Of a stretch of DNA of 42,326 bases, positions 8,918 to 17,812 are shown one piece after another (position 1 is the first letter of the stretch; each line of letters opens with the position of its first letter). The notes beneath the pieces are model-generated. The model saw nothing but the letters and a program-made list of their open reading frames with translations, searched no databases and was not told the DNA's origin. Made by a program: the position numbers and the translations under genes. This DNA comes from Armatimonadetes bacterium UBA5419. Lineage in GTDB: Bacteria > Armatimonadota > UBA10988. The stretch covers positions 1,104 to 43,429 of the forward strand of contig DHNJ01000122.1 in NCBI GenBank assembly GCA_002409445.1. Reading direction: 5' to 3'.

Positions 8918-10174
8918 ATGCGCTTCTTCACCATGCTCGGGCTCGTGGCCGTCTTTATCGTGACGACCGCGGTGTCCGCCTTTGACCTGACTTTGACGAC
9001 CCCGGCTGGGCAGGACCGCGAGGACGCGGTCGTTCGGCAGGCCGTGGTCGTGCCGGAGGTATCGGCCGGTGCGGCGGTGACCGTGCGCGGTCTGGCCGGC
9101 GGCCCGGTTGTGGGCCAACTGCTGGTGCCGGGGATCGACCTTGACGTCAGCGCGGTGGGCGCGGCGCCGGGCGGGTCGGTCGTGCGCGAGCTGTGCTTCG
9201 TCGCGCCGAGCCTGGCGGGCGGCGAAACGGTCGCGCTCACCGTAGACTTGGGCGCGACACGCCAGCCGGCGCCGACCGATTTCGCCTGGGTCGACGCGGG
9301 CCCGACGCGGATCGACCTGCGACTCGGCGGGCAGCCGGTGCTGGGCTACCACCGCACGCCGTACGACAAGAACGACCACATGGAGACCAACAAGGTCTTC
9401 CACCATGTCTACGACCCGGGCGACCCGAGCCGGCTGCTGACCAACGGCCTGGGCGCGAAGCAGTACCCGCACCACCGCGGCGTGATGTATGGCTTCAACA
9501 AGACCACCTATACCGCGGCCGACGGCACGGAGAAGACCGTTGACACCTGGCACCTGCCTGTCGCGCGGCAGGTCGACGCGGGCACGGTGCGCCAGGAGGC
9601 GGGCCCCGTCGCTGGGCGGCATGTGGTGCAGATCTACTGGTACGGCGAGGGCGACGCCATGATCGGCGTCGAGTACCGCCAGGTGACTGCCTACCGCGTG
9701 TCGGAAGGCTGGCTGATCGACTGGGCCAGCGACCTGCACGCGCTGGAGTACACCGTGCGGCTCGATGGCGACCCACAGCACGCCGGCTTCCACTTCCGCG
9801 CCAACCCCCAGGTCGCCGACGAGAACGCGGAGCAGACCTACTACCTGCGCACCGACGGCGCGGGCCTGCCAAACGAGACGCGCAACTGGGACGGCAACCA
9901 CCAGGACTTCAAGAACTACCCGTGGTTGGCGATGTGCTTCCTCCTCGACGGGCAGCGCTACACCGTAGCCTACCTGGACAACTCCAAGAACCCGAAGGAG
10001 GCCCGCTACTCCGAGCGCAACTACGGGCGGTTCGGCTCGTACTTCGAGTACACACTGCAGCCCTATGAGGCGCTGCTGACTCGCTACCGGCTGGCGGTGC
10101 GGCGCGGTGAGCTGACGGTCAACCAGGCCAGCGCGCTGTCGGCCGACTTCGAGCAGCCGGCGACGGGTGGCTAA
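8918..10174 (+). CDS. Exported DUF6807 (PmoA-like) family protein
   Basis: Signal peptide MRFFTMLGLVAVFIVTTAVSAF, then a beta-rich protein of 418 aa. It has the family features GYHRTPYDKNDHMETNKVFHH-type and YPHHRGVMYGFNK segments, rich in His, Tyr and Trp. This matches proteins annotated as DUF6807 that usually sit beside Gfo/Idh/MocA dehydrogenases and glycosidases in saccharide loci. Their biochemical role is not settled. The start is ATG 8918 rather than GTG 8909: TTGGAG (8904-8909) is spaced correctly for the ATG and overlaps the GTG. The stop TAA is followed 1 nt later by the next ATG, so the two are translationally linked. Confidence 0.8.
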   Translation: MRFFTMLGLVAVFIVTTAVSAFDLTLTTPAGQDREDAVVRQAVVVPEVSAGAAVTVRGLAGGPVVGQLLVPGIDLDVSAVGAAPGGSVVRELCFVAPSLAGGETVALTVDLGATRQPAPTDFAWVDAGPTRIDLRLGGQPVLGYHRTPYDKNDHMETNKVFHHVYDPGDPSRLLTNGLGAKQYPHHRGVMYGFNKTTYTAADGTEKTVDTWHLPVARQVDAGTVRQEAGPVAGRHVVQIYWYGEGDAMIGVEYRQVTAYRVSEGWLIDWASDLHALEYTVRLDGDPQHAGFHFRANPQVADENAEQTYYLRTDGAGLPNETRNWDGNHQDFKNYPWLAMCFLLDGQRYTVAYLDNSKNPKEARYSERNYGRFGSYFEYTLQPYEALLTRYRLAVRRGELTVNQASALSADFEQPATGG

Positions 10175-10175
10175 C

Positions 10176-11915
10176 ATGTGGCGGGCACTGCTGCTGGTCG
10201 GGAGCCTGGCCGTGGGCGCGGCGGCGCAGCCGACGCCGGGCCCGTCCTGGGATGTCGCGGCGGACACCTGGTCCGCGGTCGATGACCTGGGCCGGGTCCT
10301 GCCGTTGGGACCCGACGAGGCGCGGCCCGCCCAGCAGGACCGCTTCGTTGGCATGTTCTACTTCGCCTGGTTGGGCAACCACACCAAGGAACTGCACGAC
10401 CTGACGAAGATCCTCGCGGCGAACCCCGAGGAGCCTGAGTACGGCCCGGTTGGGGTCTTCCACCACTGGGGCGAGCCGCTGTTCGGCTACTACTTCTCCG
10501 AGGACGAATGGGTCGTCGCCAAGCATGCGCACATGCTCAGTGCGGCCGGTGTCGACACCATCATCTTTGACGTGACCAACGCGTTCACCTACGACAAGAC
10601 CGTGCAGCAGCTCTGTGCGGTCTGGTCCAAGCTGCGCGAACTGGGCCATGCCACGCCGCAGATCATGTTCATTACCCACTCGTCGGCCGCCGCGACGGTG
10701 ACGCGGCTGTACGAGAACTTCTACGAGCCCGGTCTCTACCCCGAGTTGTGGTTCCGCTGGCAGGGCAAGCCGCTGGTGCTCTGGGACGGCAGCGAGCTGC
10801 CCGCGGAGGTCGCCGACTTCTTCACGCTGCGCCGCTCCTGGGCCTGGGCCAACAACCCCGACGGCTGGTTCGCCGACGGCCGCGACGCCTGGCCTTGGCT
10901 CGACCACCACCCGCAGACGCCCGGCTGGCACACCTCACCCGACGAGCCCGAGCACATCTCGGTCAGCCTCGCACAGCACCCGGTCGGCAACATCGGCCGC
11001 AGCTTCCACGACGGCGCGCAGCCGGCGGACCCGCCGACCGACGAGGGCCTCTGCTTCGCCGAGCAGGCGGCCCGCGCGCTGGAAGTTGACCCTCAGTTCG
11101 TCTATGTCACCGGCTGGAACGAGTGGGTCGCTCAGCGGTTCCTCAATGAGGGCGGCATCCACATGATGGGCCGGCCGTTGCCGCGGGGCGGGACGTTCTT
11201 TGTCGACTGCTACAACCAGGAGTTCAGCCGGGACATCGAGCCGATGCAGGGCGGCCACGGCGACAACTACTATTGGCAACTGGTCGACTTCGTGCGCCAC
11301 TACAAGGGCGTGCGGCCGGCGCCGAGCGCCAGCGCGGCCGTCACCGCCCCGCTGCGCGTGGCCGACGCGGGCTGGGACGCTGTGCAGCCAGAGTTCCGCG
11401 CGCAACATGGCCTGCCGGCGGTGCGCGACGCGGAGGGCTTCGGCGGTCTGCGCTATGAGAACCGCACCCAGCGCGCGGAGTTCGCGCGGGCGAAGCTGGC
11501 CTACGACGCTCAGACCGTCTACGCCTGGGTCGAGTGCACGCAGCCGATTGGCCCGGCCGCGGGCGACGCATGGATGAACTTGCTAGCCGACACCGACGGC
11601 GACCCGAGCAACGGCTGGCACGGTTACGACCTCCTGGTCAACCGCCAGCGCGACGCGCAGGGCCGCGCCAGCATCGAGACGTGGGTTGGCGCCGACTGGC
11701 TGCTGGTCGGCTGGGCGCCGCTCGCCGTGGATGGTGCCCGCCTCCAGGTCGACCTGCCCTGGTGGGCGTTCGGCTGGACAGCCGGCGGCCCTCGCCGCGT
11801 AAACTTCAAGTGGACGGACAACGCCGGCTTACCCGACCAGCTTGAGGACTGGTGGTGGCAGGGCAGTGTTGCACCGCTCGGCCGCTTCCGCTATATGTGG
11901 CAACCAGACCTTTAA
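10176..11915 (+). CDS. Exported GH99/WbsX-like protein with C-terminal CBM9-like domain
   Basis: A 579-aa protein with a short signal peptide (MWRALLLVGSLAVGAAAQ). The middle region reads like a TIM-barrel of the GH71/GH99/WbsX type: FVGMFYFAWLG at strand 1, AGVDTIIFDVTNAF at a middle strand, and VTGWNEW near the end of the barrel, with Glu316 as a probable catalytic residue. Residues from about 380 on resemble a family 9 carbohydrate-binding fold (LAYDAQTVYAWVE, NLLADTDGDPSNGWHGYD, then a WPP/FKWTDN-type ending). ATG 10176 begins 1 nt after the previous stop; GTG 10167 would overlap it. This is the last gene of the 6207-11915 operon. It probably acts on a mannan- or glycan-like substrate, but family assignment is by eye. 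Confidence 0.65.
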   Translation: MWRALLLVGSLAVGAAAQPTPGPSWDVAADTWSAVDDLGRVLPLGPDEARPAQQDRFVGMFYFAWLGNHTKELHDLTKILAANPEEPEYGPVGVFHHWGEPLFGYYFSEDEWVVAKHAHMLSAAGVDTIIFDVTNAFTYDKTVQQLCAVWSKLRELGHATPQIMFITHSSAAATVTRLYENFYEPGLYPELWFRWQGKPLVLWDGSELPAEVADFFTLRRSWAWANNPDGWFADGRDAWPWLDHHPQTPGWHTSPDEPEHISVSLAQHPVGNIGRSFHDGAQPADPPTDEGLCFAEQAARALEVDPQFVYVTGWNEWVAQRFLNEGGIHMMGRPLPRGGTFFVDCYNQEFSRDIEPMQGGHGDNYYWQLVDFVRHYKGVRPAPSASAAVTAPLRVADAGWDAVQPEFRAQHGLPAVRDAEGFGGLRYENRTQRAEFARAKLAYDAQTVYAWVECTQPIGPAAGDAWMNLLADTDGDPSNGWHGYDLLVNRQRDAQGRASIETWVGADWLLVGWAPLAVDGARLQVDLPWWAFGWTAGGPRRVNFKWTDNAGLPDQLEDWWWQGSVAPLGRFRYMWQPDL

Positions 11916-12071
11916 GTCTGCAACGGGCGCTCAGGGTCGGTCGTGCTACGGGTGGGTACAGAAATCCGCTGTTGTTGGGGGCTTGCAAGACGGTTGGCGG
12001 TCCATACTTGACACGCTTTCCTTGATATGCCACGGTGGGCTCGGCGCGACATCTGACAAAGGAGGAGTGAG

Positions 12072-13400
12072 ATGGATTCGCACAGCGTCACAACGACAGA
12101 GAGTTGGGGTAGTCGGCTCGGCAAGTCGATCGTCGGCGTCGGGATCGGCATCCTGGCCTTCCTCGGCTCGTTCGCGGTGCTCTACGCGGGCGAGGGGCGA
12201 GCGGTGAACCGGGCCAAGGCACTGAACGAGGGTCAGTCCGTGGCCATCACCGTCGGTTCCGATGCCGTGGATGCGGCCAACGAAGGGAAGTTGGTCCACA
12301 CGACGGGTCGGGCGACCACGGAGGAGACGGTCACGGACCCCGACCTCGGCGTGGCGCTGAACAGCCTATCGCTGCGGCGCCGGGTCGAGATGTACCAGTG
12401 GACGGAGAGCAAGAAGGAGCAGAAGCGGCAGAACCTCGGTGGGTCGGAGACGACGGTCACCACCTACACATACAACAAGGAATGGCTCGAGAAGCTAGAA
12501 GACTCTAACGACTTCAACAACCCCAACGGCCACCACAATCCGGACAGCAAGCCGTTCGACACCGGGCGGTTCAATGCCGAGGCGGTGAACGTGGGCGCCT
12601 TCACGCTGTCGGCGGACCAGATTAACCGGCTCGGCGGCGCGGAGGAATACACACCGGACCCGGCGTTAGAGTTGCCCGAGGCGTGGCGCGACCGCGCGAC
12701 CATCGCGGGCAAGTACATCTACGTCCGGAACGCCTTGAACGAGCCGAACCGGGTGCCGGGCAGCACCAACGAGCGCGACCCGGCCAAGAACCCGCAGGTG
12801 GGCGACTTGCGCGTCTCCTACGAGCAGGTGCCGGCGCACGACATCTCGGTGCTCGCGAGCCAGGTCGGGTCCAGCTTCGCCCCGCACAGCGTCAAGCACG
12901 GCTCGATTGACGAATTGGCCGACTCCACCAAGTCGCTGGAGGAGATGTTCACGACGGCCCGCCAGGAGAACACCATCCTCACCTGGCTCATCCGCCTGGT
13001 CGGCTTCCTGATGATGGCGGGCGGCTTGGCGATGGTCTTCGGCCCGCTGTCGGTGCTGACCAGCGTGCTGCCGTTCATGGGCCGCATCGTCGGCGCGGGG
13101 ACCGGCCTGGCGGCGATCCTCATCGCCGCGCCACTGTCCGTCCTGACCATCGCCATCGCCTGGCTGCGCTTCCGGCCGATCCTGGGCATCGTGCTGCTGG
13201 CGGTGGCTGGCTTCCTCGGCTACTACGCGCGCGGCAAGATCGCTGCTCGCAGCGGTGGTGCCGGTGCCAGCGCGGGCGGCGACAGCGTCGGTGCCTACCA
13301 GCCGCTGGACGTGGACCTGCCGTCCTCGACCCCGCGGTCCAGCGGTACCCAGTCGGCACCGCCGGGGGGCAATGAGCCGCCGAAGAAGAAGGGCTTCTAA
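12072..13400 (+). CDS. TMEM43 (LUMA) family membrane protein
   Basis: A 442-aa protein. An N-terminal membrane segment (GVGIGILAFLGSFAVLYAGEG) is followed by NEGQSVAITV, the conserved entry of the TMEM43 family. A large soluble domain (residues ~45-300) and a closing block of hydrophobic helices (residues ~295-390) complete the family topology. The tail is a Gly/Ser/Pro-rich linker ending in KKKGF. The ribosome site is excellent (AAAGGAGG, 8 nt before ATG). Bacterial TMEM43 homologues have no established function; the eukaryotic protein sits in endoplasmic and inner nuclear membranes. The 154-bp gap upstream contains a lone TTGACA (12008) without a convincing -10. Confidence 0.85.
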   Translation: MDSHSVTTTESWGSRLGKSIVGVGIGILAFLGSFAVLYAGEGRAVNRAKALNEGQSVAITVGSDAVDAANEGKLVHTTGRATTEETVTDPDLGVALNSLSLRRRVEMYQWTESKKEQKRQNLGGSETTVTTYTYNKEWLEKLEDSNDFNNPNGHHNPDSKPFDTGRFNAEAVNVGAFTLSADQINRLGGAEEYTPDPALELPEAWRDRATIAGKYIYVRNALNEPNRVPGSTNERDPAKNPQVGDLRVSYEQVPAHDISVLASQVGSSFAPHSVKHGSIDELADSTKSLEEMFTTARQENTILTWLIRLVGFLMMAGGLAMVFGPLSVLTSVLPFMGRIVGAGTGLAAILIAAPLSVLTIAIAWLRFRPILGIVLLAVAGFLGYYARGKIAARSGGAGASAGGDSVGAYQPLDVDLPSSTPRSSGTQSAPPGGNEPPKKKGF

Positions 13401-13423
13401 GCCCACCGACCCGTACTAACACG

Positions 13424-13454
13424 CAGACCCCGCCGGCGACGTCGGCGGGGTCTG
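13424..13454. terminator. Bidirectional terminator-like hairpin
   Basis: A perfect 12-bp stem: CAGACCCCGCCG (13424-13435) with CGGCGGGGTCTG (13443-13454), loop GCGACGT. It lies between the convergent TMEM43 and beta-helix genes. No U-run follows on either strand, a common situation in GC-rich genomes. Confidence 0.7.
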
Positions 13455-13488
13455 TGCATTGGGGTGGGGTGAGCCGACCGTGAACCGG

Positions 13489-15459
13489 CTAGGGCACGGG
13501 AACTAGCACCCCGTCGGGGCTGCCAGCTAGGAAGGCCGGGGCGCCGCGCAGGTCGAGGCTGTAGTCCTCCAGGAGGCCGAGCGCGGCTTTGCTAAGCAGC
13601 AGGCGGTAGGCCCCGGGCTGCAGTGGGTGGTGGGTGCCCAGGGCGAAGTCGTGGCCGGTGCTGATGTTATCGACGTCGGCGACTAGGGCGCCAGCGGGGT
13701 CGAAGAGGGTAGCGCGGACGCGCTCCTCACCCGAGCCCCAGATCGCCAGCGACACTTGCTGGGCGTCGGCCGGTACCCAGAACCAGAGCTCGCCGGTCGA
13801 ACTGAACAGACTCACGGGTTCGGCTTCCGCATCCAACAGGAGTGGGTGACTGCTGGGGCCGACAGCGAGGGTGTGGTTGCCGCGTTCGATCTCCAGTCGG
13901 TACAGGCCCTCGACCGGCGCCACGAAGCGCAGCTGGCTGGGCTGGCCGACGACAACGGCCACCTCGGCCACGGCCTCGCCATCCGGGCCGACCGCCTGCA
14001 CGGGCACCGGCTTGGTTTCGTAGGTGCCGATCTGGCCCAGGTTCAACGTGACGCTGACGCTCGCACCTGCGGGGGCATGGACCACCCAACGGCCCTTGCC
14101 CCGCACTCGCCAGGCGGAGAGGTCGGCGGGCGCCTCGGCCTGCTGCGGCTGCAGCGCGCGATAGGCGTAGCGCGGCGGGCGGGTCACGGCCAGGCCCGGG
14201 TTCCACTCGACCAGTTGCGCGTCGGTCACGGCGACTTGGCGATCCTGGCCGTCGTGGCCGCGAACGAGGAACGACCCGCGCACGTCACGCAAGCCATGGA
14301 CCGAGGCGCGCCCACTGAAGATCATCGGCACGCGGTCCAGTGGGTCGATCACGCGCAGATCGTCGAAGAACAAGCCTCCGGCGGGCTCACGCAGGCTCAG
14401 GCTGCCATCGACGCGGATCGGTGCGTAGGTCGGGTTGGTCAGCGCTGGCTCGCGCACGGTGCAGCGGATGAAGCTGATCGCCAGGCCATCGGCGGGGTTG
14501 TCCGCGACCATCAGGCCTTCGCGCACGGAGCGGTCGAACTCGCAGTCGACGAAGGTGACCTGGCCGGTCGTCGGCCCCTCAGCCGGGTTGCCGCTGGTGC
14601 TGACGCGCACGGAATAGAGCCCGCCGACGACGCGGCAGCGCTCGAAGCGGACCGAGACCGGCGGAGTGGTGCCGTTCGTGTAGGCGGTGGCGACCAGGAT
14701 GCCGGCGCCAGCGTTGTCGACGAAGTCACAGTCGCGCAGGACGCAGTCGACCAGCCGCTCGTCCGGCATATTCGGCTCGAAGTCGATGCCCGCCATCGGC
14801 GCGGTGCCCTCGGTGCCGCGCATGACGACCCGTTCGAGCAGCAGCCGTTCAGCGCTGATCACCGAGACGCCTTGGCGGTAGTGGTTGTCGCAGACCACAT
14901 CGCGGATGACCACGTCCTCGTTGGTTACACCGCGCTGGGCGACACCGACGTAGATGCCGTCACCGCCGCTGCCATCGAGGCGGAGACCTTCGACCGTGAT
15001 GCGGCGGCAACTGCGGATGCTGATCGAGTGCCGCCATTCAGATTTCTGGTAGCGGGTCAGGTCGGCATAGTCGGCGCGGGGCATGGTGAAGGTGGCGCCG
15101 GGTCCATACAGCGTGACGTTTTCGACGTTGTCGAGGCGGACCAGGCAGTCGTTGAGCCCGTGGAACTCGCCCGGCTTGGCACGCAGCTCGACGCCCGGCT
15201 CGAAGACGATGCGGGTGTTGGACTGCGGCCGGAGTTCGGTGACGATCCACGGTTCGCCGACGTTAGCTACGACCACTTCGCGGGCGCCGGAGTCGAGCGC
15301 GGCTTGGAGACAGGCAGTAGCATCGACGGGGTCGAAGCCCCACCAGGCCGCCTGGGCACGCGTAACCTGACCGGCGGCGACCCGGGCGACGGCGGCCGAG
15401 TCGGCGGGCGGGGCGGCGAGGAGGACGTTGAACGCGAGGAACAGCAGGCTGAGACCCAT
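13489..15459 (-). CDS. Exported right-handed beta-helix protein with C-terminal beta domain
   Basis: A 656-aa protein with signal peptide MGLSLLFLAFNVLLAAPPADS. Residues ~45-400 show the repeated V-I-R-x-C/L-E-R periodicity of parallel beta-helix (pectate-lyase-like) proteins: NVTLYGPGATF, RRITVEGLRLDGSGGDGIYV, DVVIRDVVCDNHYRQGVSV, VRFERCRVVGG. The C-terminal ~180 residues look like pre-peptidase-type beta sandwiches that often bind surfaces or sugars (a WFWVPADAQQVSLAIWG-like segment, then AGALVADVDN). It is a probable polysaccharide lyase/hydrolase or surface adhesin; no catalytic residues can be fixed by eye. The start has GGAG about 8 nt upstream on the minus strand. It is divergent from the NuoG-like gene. 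Confidence 0.75.
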   Translation of the reverse strand: MGLSLLFLAFNVLLAAPPADSAAVARVAAGQVTRAQAAWWGFDPVDATACLQAALDSGAREVVVANVGEPWIVTELRPQSNTRIVFEPGVELRAKPGEFHGLNDCLVRLDNVENVTLYGPGATFTMPRADYADLTRYQKSEWRHSISIRSCRRITVEGLRLDGSGGDGIYVGVAQRGVTNEDVVIRDVVCDNHYRQGVSVISAERLLLERVVMRGTEGTAPMAGIDFEPNMPDERLVDCVLRDCDFVDNAGAGILVATAYTNGTTPPVSVRFERCRVVGGLYSVRVSTSGNPAEGPTTGQVTFVDCEFDRSVREGLMVADNPADGLAISFIRCTVREPALTNPTYAPIRVDGSLSLREPAGGLFFDDLRVIDPLDRVPMIFSGRASVHGLRDVRGSFLVRGHDGQDRQVAVTDAQLVEWNPGLAVTRPPRYAYRALQPQQAEAPADLSAWRVRGKGRWVVHAPAGASVSVTLNLGQIGTYETKPVPVQAVGPDGEAVAEVAVVVGQPSQLRFVAPVEGLYRLEIERGNHTLAVGPSSHPLLLDAEAEPVSLFSSTGELWFWVPADAQQVSLAIWGSGEERVRATLFDPAGALVADVDNISTGHDFALGTHHPLQPGAYRLLLSKAALGLLEDYSLDLRGAPAFLAGSPDGVLVPVP

Positions 15460-15528
15460 ACGATGGCTCCATGCACTGGATTGGCCGCGCGCGCGATCCT
15501 ACCTTGTGCTGTTCGCGACGATTACTTC

Positions 15529-15537
15529 TGGTATCAT
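15529..15537 (+). promoter_or_regulatory. Extended -10 promoter of the NuoG-like gene
   Basis: TG-g-TATCAT (TG 15529-15530, hexamer 15532-15537) is a good extended -10; no strong -35 is visible. The predicted leader of about 64 nt contains GTCTGGG (15540-15546), complementary to CCCAGAC (15588-15594) just before the ribosome site. A GC-rich palindrome (CCGCGCGG) lies between the arms. Confidence 0.45.
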
Positions 15538-15607
15538 CGGTCTGGGGTATAGGGCATCGCCGCGCGGTGCATGCCGGTAACGGTAGACCCAGACGAGGTA
15601 GCAGGAC

Positions 15608-17758
15608 ATGGCCGAGCAGACCACGGGCCCCCAGCTGGTAACCATCACGGTCGACGATCAAGAGTATCAGGTGCCCGCGGGCATGGCTCTGATCGATGCG
15701 ATCTCCAACTATACCGACTTCCACATGCCGCGGTTCTGCTATCACGACCGGATGGACCCGGTGGGCATGTGCCGCATGTGCATGGCTGAGGTTGAGACGC
15801 GTGGGCGCTGGGCCAACGCGGCGACGTGCACGCTGAAGGTCGCCGACGGCATGAAGGTCCGCGTGCGCAGCGAGGAGGCCATCAAGTCCCGCGAGATGGT
15901 GCTCGAGCTGCTATTGCTGAACCACCCGCTTGACTGCCCGGTTTGCGACAAGGGTGGCGAGTGCCTGCTGCAGGACCAGACGATGTCGGACGGCCCGCAG
16001 GTCGCGCGTACGATCGACCCGCGCCGGGTGTACGAGAAGCCGATCTACATCTCCGAGGACGTGCTCCTCGATCGTGAGCGGTGCATCCAGTGTGGCTTGT
16101 GCGTTCGTTTTGTCGACGAGATCGCAGCCGAGAAGGCCATCATGTTCTTCGATCGCGGCTACCACATGGAGGTCGCCACCGCGAAGGAGTGCACCTACGA
16201 AGGTCACTTCGCCGGCAACACCTGCGACATCTGCCCGGTCGGGGCGCTGACCAGCAGCACCTTCCGCTTCGCCAGCCGGCCTTGGGAGATGAAGCGCCAT
16301 GCAGCGCTGTCGCTGTGGGACAGTGGTGGGGGTAATCTCTGGCTGGATGTGCGGGAGAACAAGATTCGCCGCGTCATGCCGCGCGAGAACCGGGCGGTCA
16401 ACGATGTTTGGTGCTCGGATCGGGATCGCTTCCAGGCGCATTCTTGGGTGCTGAGCCCCGAGCGGCTCGACGTGCCGCTGGTGCGCAATCCGGATAACGG
16501 CCAGCTCGAGCCGGCCAGCTACGACGACGCGCTGAAGGCGGCGATCGAGGGTTTGGCCAAGGCGCTGGAGGCGGGCCAGCCGGTGGCGACCGTGGCCGGC
16601 GCGCATCTGGGGCTGGAGGAGTTGGCCGGGGCGATGGTCTTTGGCCGCGACGTGACCGGTGGGCCGGTGGTCGCGAGTTCTGGGCTCGAGGTGGTCGGAC
16701 GCACCCTCGGCGCCATGCCAGACTACGGCAAGATCGAGCGGGCGCGGGCCATCCTCGTTGTCGGCACGCCGGCCGCCGAGCACCCCAACGCCTGGCTGCG
16801 GATGGTCAAGGCCTTTGGCAAGAAGGGCGCGCCGCTCTACACGATCGGCGCGCGCGACCGCTACGTCGCCCTCGCCTCGTCGTTCGACCTGGCCTGTGAG
16901 CCGGGGCAGGAGGGCGCGGTGCTGACGGCGTTGGCTGTGCATCTGCAGGCCGAGAAGCAGCACAACTTGAGTTTCATCCGTAGCGCGACCAAGGGTTTCG
17001 TCGAGAGTCGCGATGGCTGGTCGGCGGACCTGCCCGACGGTGTCGACCGCGAGCGTTTCGTGGCGTTGGCGGCGCGACTGGCCGGGGCCGAGGACCTCCT
17101 GGTCTATGCCGGCTGGCAGGCCGATGCGGCGGCCCGCGCGGCGGCTTGGAACCTCGCGCTGCTGCTGGGCACGCCGGGCATGACCGACGGCGGCTACCTG
17201 GAACCATTGCCCGCGGCGAACACGCGCGGCGCGGCCGAGTTGGGCCTGGGCGAGTTGGCGTCGTTGCCGGCCGAACTGGGCGCGCTGGTGGTCCTGGGCA
17301 GCGACCTGGGCGCTAACTCCGAGGCGCCGTGGCAACGCGCGCGCGACCGCTGGGGCGCGCCGGGCGCGCGCGAGGCGGGCGGGGCACCGCGGGCGCCATT
17401 CACCGTCGTCTCTGAGTTGTTTCTCACGCGCACCGCCCGCGACGCGGACGTCGTGTTGCCGGCGACCTGCGCCTACGAGCGCCAGTACACGGCCATCAAC
17501 TACGAGGGCCGGGTGCAGCGGGTGCCCGCGGCGGTGCGGCCGATCCTCGGCGTGCGTGGTGACCTCGACATCCTCGATGCGCTGGCGGCCGGCTTGACGG
17601 CGCGGCAGGACCGCGAGTGGGAGGCGCTGGACGCGGCCCGCGCATTGGCGCTGGCGGGTGATCTGGCGCCGCGGCTGGCCGGCCTGGCCGGGAGCGTGCC
17701 GCGCGGTGGGGTGGTGCTGCCGTCGGCGCCGGCTGGTGGCCGTTACAACTTCGTCTGA
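15608..17758 (+). CDS. nuoG: NuoG-like NADH-quinone oxidoreductase subunit (orphan)
   Basis: A 716-aa protein of the complex I 75-kDa/NuoG type, an electron carrier in the peripheral arm. It has an N-terminal plant-type ferredoxin domain with Cys44, Cys55, Cys58 and Cys74 for a 2Fe-2S cluster. His106-Cys110-Cys113-Cys119 form the His-ligated 4Fe-4S site, and Cys159, Cys162, Cys165 and Cys209 (CPVGAL) form another 4Fe-4S site. The C-terminal molybdopterin-oxidoreductase fold is present. Where other members have CPxCSxGC (cluster N7) this one reads SLWDSGGGNL, so N7 is absent. AGGAC lies just before ATG. No other nuo gene is near, so it is an orphan or the operon is split. A formate-dehydrogenase-type accessory is an alternative, but the match to NuoG is strong. 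Confidence 0.85.
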   Translation: MAEQTTGPQLVTITVDDQEYQVPAGMALIDAISNYTDFHMPRFCYHDRMDPVGMCRMCMAEVETRGRWANAATCTLKVADGMKVRVRSEEAIKSREMVLELLLLNHPLDCPVCDKGGECLLQDQTMSDGPQVARTIDPRRVYEKPIYISEDVLLDRERCIQCGLCVRFVDEIAAEKAIMFFDRGYHMEVATAKECTYEGHFAGNTCDICPVGALTSSTFRFASRPWEMKRHAALSLWDSGGGNLWLDVRENKIRRVMPRENRAVNDVWCSDRDRFQAHSWVLSPERLDVPLVRNPDNGQLEPASYDDALKAAIEGLAKALEAGQPVATVAGAHLGLEELAGAMVFGRDVTGGPVVASSGLEVVGRTLGAMPDYGKIERARAILVVGTPAAEHPNAWLRMVKAFGKKGAPLYTIGARDRYVALASSFDLACEPGQEGAVLTALAVHLQAEKQHNLSFIRSATKGFVESRDGWSADLPDGVDRERFVALAARLAGAEDLLVYAGWQADAAARAAAWNLALLLGTPGMTDGGYLEPLPAANTRGAAELGLGELASLPAELGALVVLGSDLGANSEAPWQRARDRWGAPGAREAGGAPRAPFTVVSELFLTRTARDADVVLPATCAYERQYTAINYEGRVQRVPAAVRPILGVRGDLDILDALAAGLTARQDREWEALDAARALALAGDLAPRLAGLAGSVPRGGVVLPSAPAGGRYNFV

Positions 17759-17770
17759 CGGCACCATACT
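17743..17770 (+). promoter_or_regulatory. Possible sigma70 promoter for the YceI-like gene
   Basis: TTACAA (17743-17748), 16-bp spacer, CATACT (17765-17770), overlapping the end of the NuoG-like gene. Moderate match; read-through from upstream is equally possible. Confidence 0.4.
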
Positions 17771-17812
17771 GGACCGATGCAGCGGTAGATGGCCGCTGCC
17801 GGAGACTCTGTG

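Noticed and set aside
8018..10354. Long minus-strand open frame (778 codons).
   Set aside because: It lies antisense to the second Gfo/Idh and DUF6807 genes and has the His/Arg/Gln-rich composition of GC-rich shadow frames.
11905..11920. Hairpin CAGAC/GTCTG over the GH99-like stop codon.
   Set aside because: The stem is only 5 bp and there is no T-run. Too weak to call a terminator.
12008..12013. TTGACA before the TMEM43 gene.
   Set aside because: No -10 hexamer at 16-18 bp. TATGCC lies only 12 bp away, and the sigma54 spacing also fails.
13756..15552. Long plus-strand open frame opposite the beta-helix gene.
   Set aside because: Shadow frame; no family motif and no ribosome site, while the minus-strand gene has a signal peptide and beta-helix periodicity.
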